Under the pieces are notes generated by a model. That model searched no databases, was not told the DNA's origin, and saw nothing but the letters and a program-made list of their open reading frames with translations. From the NCBI GenBank assembly GCA_016933095.1, contig JAFGBP010000054.1, positions 1-8,659 on the forward strand: 8,659 bases of DNA, given 5' to 3'. This stretch comes from Candidatus Woesearchaeota archaeon. GTDB lineage: Archaea > Nanobdellota > Nanobdellia > Woesearchaeales > SM23-78. Position 1 is the first letter of the stretch; the number at the start of each line of letters is the position of its first letter. The translations under genes were made by a program, and so were the position numbers. This document shows, in pieces, positions 5,387 to 8,659 of this stretch.

Positions 5387-6649
5387 TCAGACAATCTCTC
5401 CTGTCAGGAAATGCTGTTCGCTCGCAACAATCTTCACTTCAAGTACAGTTCCAAGAGCGCACTTCTTATCTTTCACAACGACTGGTTTATAACTCTCGTT
5501 CCGGCCAACGACACTCTTTCCCTTTCCTTGCTCATCCACCACGATGCTACCAACCCATCCTAACCAATCTTTATTATCAATCAGGCTCTTCTGAAGGCCC
5601 ACCAACTCCTTGTTGCGCCTCTTGACCTCTTTCGTAGGGATGAGCTTCATAGAAGCCGCGACAGTGCCCTTCCTTGGATAGAACTTAGTCAAGTTAAGGA
5701 CAGGGATCTTCAGCTCCTTCATGAGCCTCTTCGTGGCCTCGTGATCATCCAGGGATTCTCCAGGGAAGCCGCAGATAACGTCAGTCGCGACAGTCAGTCG
5801 AGGCACTTCAGATCTCAATTTGTTCACAAGGCAATGGAACTCTTCCACAGAGTACTTTCTCTTCATCGCCTTCAACACGCCGTTGCTGCCGCTCTGCACA
5901 GGCAAGTGTATAAACTTGAAAGCCTTCGGGTGATTCAGGAAGCGAACCAGGTCTTCCGCCATCTCCTGAGCATGATTCGGGTTGATCATGCCTAATCTGA
6001 TCCGGAAGTCGCCGGAAACATCAACCAGCTCATCAAGCAGCTTCCCAAGACTGCTCCCATCATCCTTGCCATAAGCCCCTGAGTCCTGGGACGTGAGCCA
6101 TATCTCCCTAACTCCATCAGCGATTGCATCTTCCATCTGCTTCTTTATGTCCTTGACAGGGTAGCTGTAGAGGCTCCCCCTGGCAAACCTTGTCTTGCAA
6201 AACGTGCACTTACCCAGGCAACCAGCAGATATCGGGATGATCTCAACCACATGGTTCCTGCGTATCTTCGGCAGGTTCAGCCTCTTGTTCTTCCTGAAAC
6301 TCATCAGCCTAACCACTTTCCCAGAGGCCGCGGCATCCACAGCATCTGCAATCAGCTCAAGGTTTCGCACTCCTACAAGGGAGACGTCTTTCAAAGCGCT
6401 ATTATCAGGGTCTGTCTGCGACACGCAACCAGCCACCACCACCCTCTTTCCCAGCGCTCTTGCCTTCTGAAGATCTGAATAGAACCTTTTCTCAGGGCTG
6501 TCCTTTACTGTGCAGGTGTTGAACACCACAAGGTCGCACCCAGTCAATGAATCCACGATCACGTGGCCTGCAAGCTCCAAAAGCCCGCTCATCAGCTCAG
6601 TATCCGAATAGTTGAGCGTACAGCCATAGGTCTTGAAGTATATCCTCAT
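5387..6649 (-). CDS. Archaeal tRNA t6A37 methylthiotransferase (MiaB-like)
   Basis: Radical-SAM iron-sulfur enzyme that adds a methylthio group to C2 of N6-threonylcarbamoyladenosine-37 in tRNA, aiding decoding of ANN codons (archaeal e-MtaB/CDKAL1 group). The 420-residue protein has the three-domain layout. The N-terminal MTTase domain has C10 (YFKTYGC), C46 (FNTCTV) and C75 (VAGCVSQ) for the auxiliary cluster. The radical-SAM core has C144-x3-C148-x2-C151, then LTSQDSGAYG and HLPVQSGS. A C-terminal TRAM RNA-binding domain covers about 357-420. All six cysteines are intact and the length is normal, so it should be active. ATG 6649 lies about 25 bp from a minus-strand TATA box (6671-6685), so the message is probably leaderless. 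The specific substrate follows from family membership, not from a residue seen here. Confidence 0.93.
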   Translation of the reverse strand: MRIYFKTYGCTLNYSDTELMSGLLELAGHVIVDSLTGCDLVVFNTCTVKDSPEKRFYSDLQKARALGKRVVVAGCVSQTDPDNSALKDVSLVGVRNLELIADAVDAAASGKVVRLMSFRKNKRLNLPKIRRNHVVEIIPISAGCLGKCTFCKTRFARGSLYSYPVKDIKKQMEDAIADGVREIWLTSQDSGAYGKDDGSSLGKLLDELVDVSGDFRIRLGMINPNHAQEMAEDLVRFLNHPKAFKFIHLPVQSGSNGVLKAMKRKYSVEEFHCLVNKLRSEVPRLTVATDVICGFPGESLDDHEATKRLMKELKIPVLNLTKFYPRKGTVAASMKLIPTKEVKRRNKELVGLQKSLIDNKDWLGWVGSIVVDEQGKGKSVVGRNESYKPVVVKDKKCALGTVLEVKIVASEQHFLTGEIV

Positions 6650-6670
6650 AAAGCTCTAGTGAGCAGCAGG

Positions 6671-6685
6671 GCTTTTTTAATATTG
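6671..6685 (-). promoter_or_regulatory. TATA box giving a leaderless methylthiotransferase message
   Basis: On the minus strand this reads AATATTAAAAAAGCC. Its centre is about 28 bp from ATG 6649, so transcription would begin within a few bases of the start codon. No Shine-Dalgarno is evident. Confidence 0.5.
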
Positions 6686-6695
6686 TTCTTGTGTT

Positions 6696-6820
6696 GGGCC
6701 GCGTCCAGAAAAGCCACACTGCGCAGCATGACAATTGAACAGGCGAAGGATCTAGACTCGGCTAATGTACGAAATCCCATAACCGGCCTGCGCGCGGCCA
6801 GGAGATTCTGGACGCAGCCC
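6696..6820 (-). ncRNA. Candidate structured RNA, copy C
   Basis: Read on the minus strand, the ends form a 15-bp stem (6806-6820 with 6696-6710). It contains one G-U pair that would be a C-A mismatch on the plus strand. A 6-nt 5' bulge TCTCCT (6800-6805) and a 2-nt 3' bulge follow, as in copies A and B. Inside, GCC/GGC and then GCGCAG (6788-6793) with CTGCGC (6721-6726) pair. The core TTAGCCGAGTCTA (6753-6765) is identical to copy A, and GTCATGCTGCGCAG (6719-6732) matches A in 13 of 14 bases. The outer stem sequence is unrelated to A. Bases 6776-6819 recur exactly at 1-44. No strong TATA box is seen upstream; CATGAATAGC at 6881-6890 is weak. The class is unknown to me. Confidence 0.6.
6776..6819. 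repeat. Exact 44-bp repeat of 1-44
   Basis: These bases are identical to the first 44 of the window, in the same orientation, and the match ends at the outer stem of copy C. The left limit cannot be judged because the other copy runs off the window. Confidence 0.9.
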
Positions 6821-6837
6821 TTGTGTGGAGTTCCAGG

Positions 6838-6875
6838 CGCCGCGTGGCCGGATCAAGGATCGGATCAACGCGGCG
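6838..6875. repeat. GC-rich inverted repeat between copies C and B
   Basis: CGCCGCGT (6838-6845) is exactly complementary to ACGCGGCG (6868-6875). The 22-base loop contains GATC three times. It is much more GC-rich than the surrounding gaps. It might extend the transcript of copy C on the minus strand, act as a protein site, or be a terminator-like hairpin; nothing decides between these. Confidence 0.45.
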
Positions 6876-6893
6876 GTTGAGCTATTCATGTTT

Positions 6894-7009
6894 TCCGTTC
6901 AAAGACCACCGTAGCCCGCTCCGTTCGCTTATGTTCTTGCTGTTTTGCCGAGCCTAGTGCTACCGCTTCTACATTGGCAGACTCCGCAAGGGGCTACTCT
7001 TTGAACGGA
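6894..7009 (+). ncRNA. Candidate structured RNA, copy B
   Basis: TCCGTTCAAAG (6894-6904) pairs perfectly with 6999-7009. A 6-nt bulge ACCACC follows, opposite a single T (6998), then GTAGCCC (6911-6917) pairs with GGGCTAC (6991-6997). CTTGC (6936-6940) can pair with GCAAG (6986-6990), stacking directly on that stem, and TGCC with GGCA further in. The core GCCGAGCCTA (6947-6956) resembles A and C. Compared with A, one outer pair changed from U-A to C-G and one from G-U to G-C, keeping the fold. GCTCCGTTC (6918-6926) can also pair with 7003-7011, competing with the outer stem. No clear TATA box lies upstream. The element ends 15 bp before the isomerase promoter. Confidence 0.6.
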
Positions 7010-7023
7010 GCGAGTTTTCATGC

Positions 7024-7036
7024 AAAAATATTTAAA
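7024..7036 (+). promoter_or_regulatory. TATA box for the isomerase gene
   Basis: AAAAATATTTAAA, centred near 7031, would give a start near 7056 and a leader of about 23 nt carrying GAGGAGAGG. It lies just after copy B. Confidence 0.55.
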
Positions 7037-7078
7037 GCCAGCTCCCCATTTCAGCGTTAGAGGAGAGGATGAGAGCAT

Positions 7079-8116
7079 ATGGACTCAGATTATTCTATAC
7101 CTGAGGATGTCTCGCAGATAGACCCTGAAAACCTGAAGCAGGACATATTGCAGTTGCCGTTTCAGGCAGCCCAGGGCTACAAGCTGGCAGAGGGAGCAGA
7201 TCTAAGCAGCCTTGACAAGGAAGTCTTCTACAGGGTATTGATAACTGGCATGGGAGGGTCAAGCATTGCAGGGCTTGTCCTCAAGGATTACCTGCAGGAC
7301 CTGGGGATTGTCCTTGCCGTCAACCAGGATTACACCTTGCCGAAATGGGTTGATAAGAAAACCCTCGTGATAGCATCTTCATATTCAGGGAATACCGAGG
7401 AGACTTTGAGCAGCTTCAAGGAAGCCAGGAGAAGGGACTGCAAGATAATAGCGGTGACAGTAGGCGGCAAGCTTGCAGAGCTTGCAAAGCAGACAAGGAT
7501 TCCCGTCATCGGCTTGCCTCAGGGATTCCAGCCAAGGGCCGCTCTTGGAATCCAATTCTTCACAATCCTGCGCCTCCTTCAGAAACTAAAGCTCATAGAG
7601 CCTAAAGGGATTGACGTCGACCGCTTCCGAGAGGACATCAAGGTCCAGCTTCCAGGGATAGAGAGGAACGCCATGGCATTGTCAGAGAAGCTTGCGGGCA
7701 AGATCCCGATAATCTACACGTCCAGCCAGTTCTCATCCATAGGGTATCGCTGGAAGTGCCAGTTCAACGAGAACGCGAAGACGCCTGCGTTCCAGCACTA
7801 CTTCTCAGAACTCAACCACAACGAGATGAACGGGTTCGAGAACGTGTTCGGCAGCTTCCACCTGATAATGCTAAGGTTCGAGGACGACTCGCGGAGGTTG
7901 CAGAGCAGGATGGACCTGACAAAAGAGATAATTCTTAGCAAGGGAGTGCCCACGACAGAGATAGGAATCAGGGGCACCAACATCCTGACTAAGATGTTCG
8001 CCTCGATACTGCTTGGAGACCTGACAAGCTACTTCCTCGCGCTTCGCTACAGGACGAATCCCAGCAAGGTGAGCGTCGTGGAAGAGTTTAAAAAGCGCCT
8101 CGGGCCATTCATCTGA
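7079..8116 (+). CDS. Bifunctional phosphoglucose/phosphomannose isomerase
   Basis: Interconverts glucose-6-phosphate or mannose-6-phosphate with fructose-6-phosphate, linking central sugar metabolism to mannose-based glycan precursors. The 345-residue protein has two SIS domains. The first has GMGGSSIAG (57-65) and the phosphate-binding SSYSGNTEET (100-109). PRAALG (152-157) follows, then ERNAMALSEKL near 195-205. The second has FNENAKTPAFQHYF (229-242) and ELNHNEMNG (244-252). E231 and H247 have the same 16-residue spacing as the catalytic pair described for the Pyrobaculum enzyme; K330 near NPSK is the likely third residue. ATG 7079 follows GGAGAGG by about 10 nt. A closer ATG at 7069 reads into an early stop. 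Family length is normal. Confidence 0.93.
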   Translation: MDSDYSIPEDVSQIDPENLKQDILQLPFQAAQGYKLAEGADLSSLDKEVFYRVLITGMGGSSIAGLVLKDYLQDLGIVLAVNQDYTLPKWVDKKTLVIASSYSGNTEETLSSFKEARRRDCKIIAVTVGGKLAELAKQTRIPVIGLPQGFQPRAALGIQFFTILRLLQKLKLIEPKGIDVDRFREDIKVQLPGIERNAMALSEKLAGKIPIIYTSSQFSSIGYRWKCQFNENAKTPAFQHYFSELNHNEMNGFENVFGSFHLIMLRFEDDSRRLQSRMDLTKEIILSKGVPTTEIGIRGTNILTKMFASILLGDLTSYFLALRYRTNPSKVSVVEEFKKRLGPFI

Positions 8117-8142
8117 AGAGGAGAATGCCAACGACGGCGAAT

Positions 8143-8160
8143 CAAAAGATTTATATATTA
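8143..8160 (+). promoter_or_regulatory. BRE and TATA box for the SepF-like gene
   Basis: CAAAAGATTTATATATTA has a purine-rich BRE and TATA box TTTATATAT (8150-8158). The start would be near 8180, leaving a leader of about 73 nt. The gene therefore has its own promoter and need not depend on the isomerase upstream. Confidence 0.6.
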
Positions 8161-8252
8161 CAAACAAAACATTTTTTCAAAACAAACCGTTATTTTCAGA
8201 AAAGTTCAGCTGGTGGGTTTAGCAAAAGCCAAGCGTTAAGGAGGGAAAACTC

Positions 8253-8659
8253 ATGAAGTTTTTTTCATTGAAAAGGTTCAAGAAGCAAAGTTACGATGAA
8301 GATGACAATCTGCAGGCAGAGGACGAGTATGTCGAGCTTAACAGCGAAGCAGAGCCAGTCAAGAGCTCTAAGATCCTGGTCAGGCCGTTTGTCATGAACG
8401 ACTTCTCAGACATAAAGCCTGTCCTAGACAGCCTGAGGGAAGGCAACACCATAGCTCTCGTGAACATCAGGCCTCTCAAGGAGAAAGACCTTGTAGAGCT
8501 CAAGAGGGCAGTGAACAAGCTCAAGAAGACTACTGACGCTGTCGAGGGAGACATCGCAGGCTTCGGGGACGACTACGTCGTCATCACGCCAAGCTTCGCC
8601 CAGATCTACAGGCAGAGAGGCACGCCGGTGTCTTCGGTGCAGAGGCCTCAGGACTCAAG
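8253..8659 (+). CDS. sepF: SepF-like cell-division protein (partial, 3' cut)
   Basis: SepF anchors FtsZ filaments to the membrane at the archaeal division site. The visible 135 residues start MKFFSLKRFKK, a short amphipathic basic segment that fits the membrane-targeting helix. An acidic linker follows (about 13-35), then the SepF domain (DUF552): ILVRPFVMNDFSDIKPVLDS, then NTIALVNIRPL, KEKDLVELKRAVN and GFGDDYVVITPSF. ATG 8253 is preceded by a near-perfect AAGGAGGG with 7-8 nt spacing. The frame is still open at the window edge, but the family is short, so little should be missing. FtsZ is not in this window. Confidence 0.88.
   Translation, partial: MKFFSLKRFKKQSYDEDDNLQAEDEYVELNSEAEPVKSSKILVRPFVMNDFSDIKPVLDSLREGNTIALVNIRPLKEKDLVELKRAVNKLKKTTDAVEGDIAGFGDDYVVITPSFAQIYRQRGTPVSSVQRPQDS

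Noticed and set aside
6693..6823. Integron attC-like site (GTTGGGC at 6693-6699)
   Set aside because: The matching end reads GCCCTTG, not GCCCAAC. The orientation is opposite to attC, and copies A and B lack the motif. The flanking genes are ordinary core genes in mixed orientation.
6563..6880. 105-residue plus-strand frame
   Set aside because: It is antisense to the methylthiotransferase start and crosses copy C and a promoter.
6696..7009. Miniature transposon (MITE) explanation for the inverted-repeat elements
   Set aside because: MITEs keep their terminal repeats and lose the interior. Here A and C keep the interior and have unrelated ends, and no target-site duplications are evident. 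Mobility of C/D remains possible.
7069..7114. ATG closer to the ribosome site of the isomerase
   Set aside because: It reads a different frame and stops after 11 codons; ATG 7079 opens the conserved protein.
1..8659. CRISPR array, rRNA or tRNA genes, insertion sequences
   Set aside because: No regularly spaced repeats, no rRNA or tRNA signature sequences and no transposase motifs were seen on either strand.

Overview
The window is archaeal. It carries a transcription factor B (TFB) gene, AT-rich TATA boxes about 25 bp before several starts, an archaeal-type MiaB-like tRNA methylthiotransferase, an archaeal bifunctional phosphoglucose/phosphomannose isomerase and a SepF-family cell-division gene. 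The short intergenic gaps and a membrane-anchored 'WSID' pilin-like protein suggest a DPANN lineage (Woesearchaeota-like). That placement is an inference, not proven from this window.

Layout, left to right. Positions 1-182: the end of a structured repeat element (copy D) and an intergenic promoter. 183-674 (-): a small membrane-anchored, pilin-like protein. 675-1037: a divergent intergenic region with a two-way TATA box, a hairpin-forming RNA candidate (copy A) and the TFB promoters. 1038-1955 (+): TFB. 1980-4944 (-): a co-oriented block, in transcription order an RHH-fused nucleotidyltransferase-like protein, a minimal O6-methylguanine-DNA methyltransferase (start and stop overlap as ATGA), a single-domain response regulator and a membrane histidine kinase. 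5166-5279 (+): a very small helix-hairpin-helix-like protein, divergent from that block. 5387-6649 (-): tRNA t6A37 methylthiotransferase. 6650-7078: a divergent intergenic region with two more copies of the structured element (C on -, B on +) and a GC-rich hairpin. 7079-8116 (+): phosphoglucose/phosphomannose isomerase. 8253 to the window end (+): SepF-like protein, cut off by the window.

The most interesting signal is a family of about 115-125 nt elements that fold into long hairpins (A 744-867, B 6894-7009, C 6696-6820, and partial D 1-44). A and B share the same architecture: an outer stem, a 6-nt one-sided bulge, then a GUAGCCC/GGGCUAC stem. Their outer stem contains a compensatory base-pair change. 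A and C share a 13-nt core (798-810) and a second 14-nt block with one mismatch, but have unrelated outer stems. Conserved core with a swapped stem is what a structured non-coding RNA shows, not a simple transposon end. I do not recognise it as a known family.

The second notable item is a nucleotidyltransferase fold fused to a DNA-binding ribbon-helix-helix domain. Its signature motif has lost the usual Arg and Lys, and 10-bp-spaced repeats lie over its own promoter. This suggests a ligand-sensing, autoregulating repressor. The response regulator and histidine kinase form a simple two-component pair, but no output domain is present in the window.
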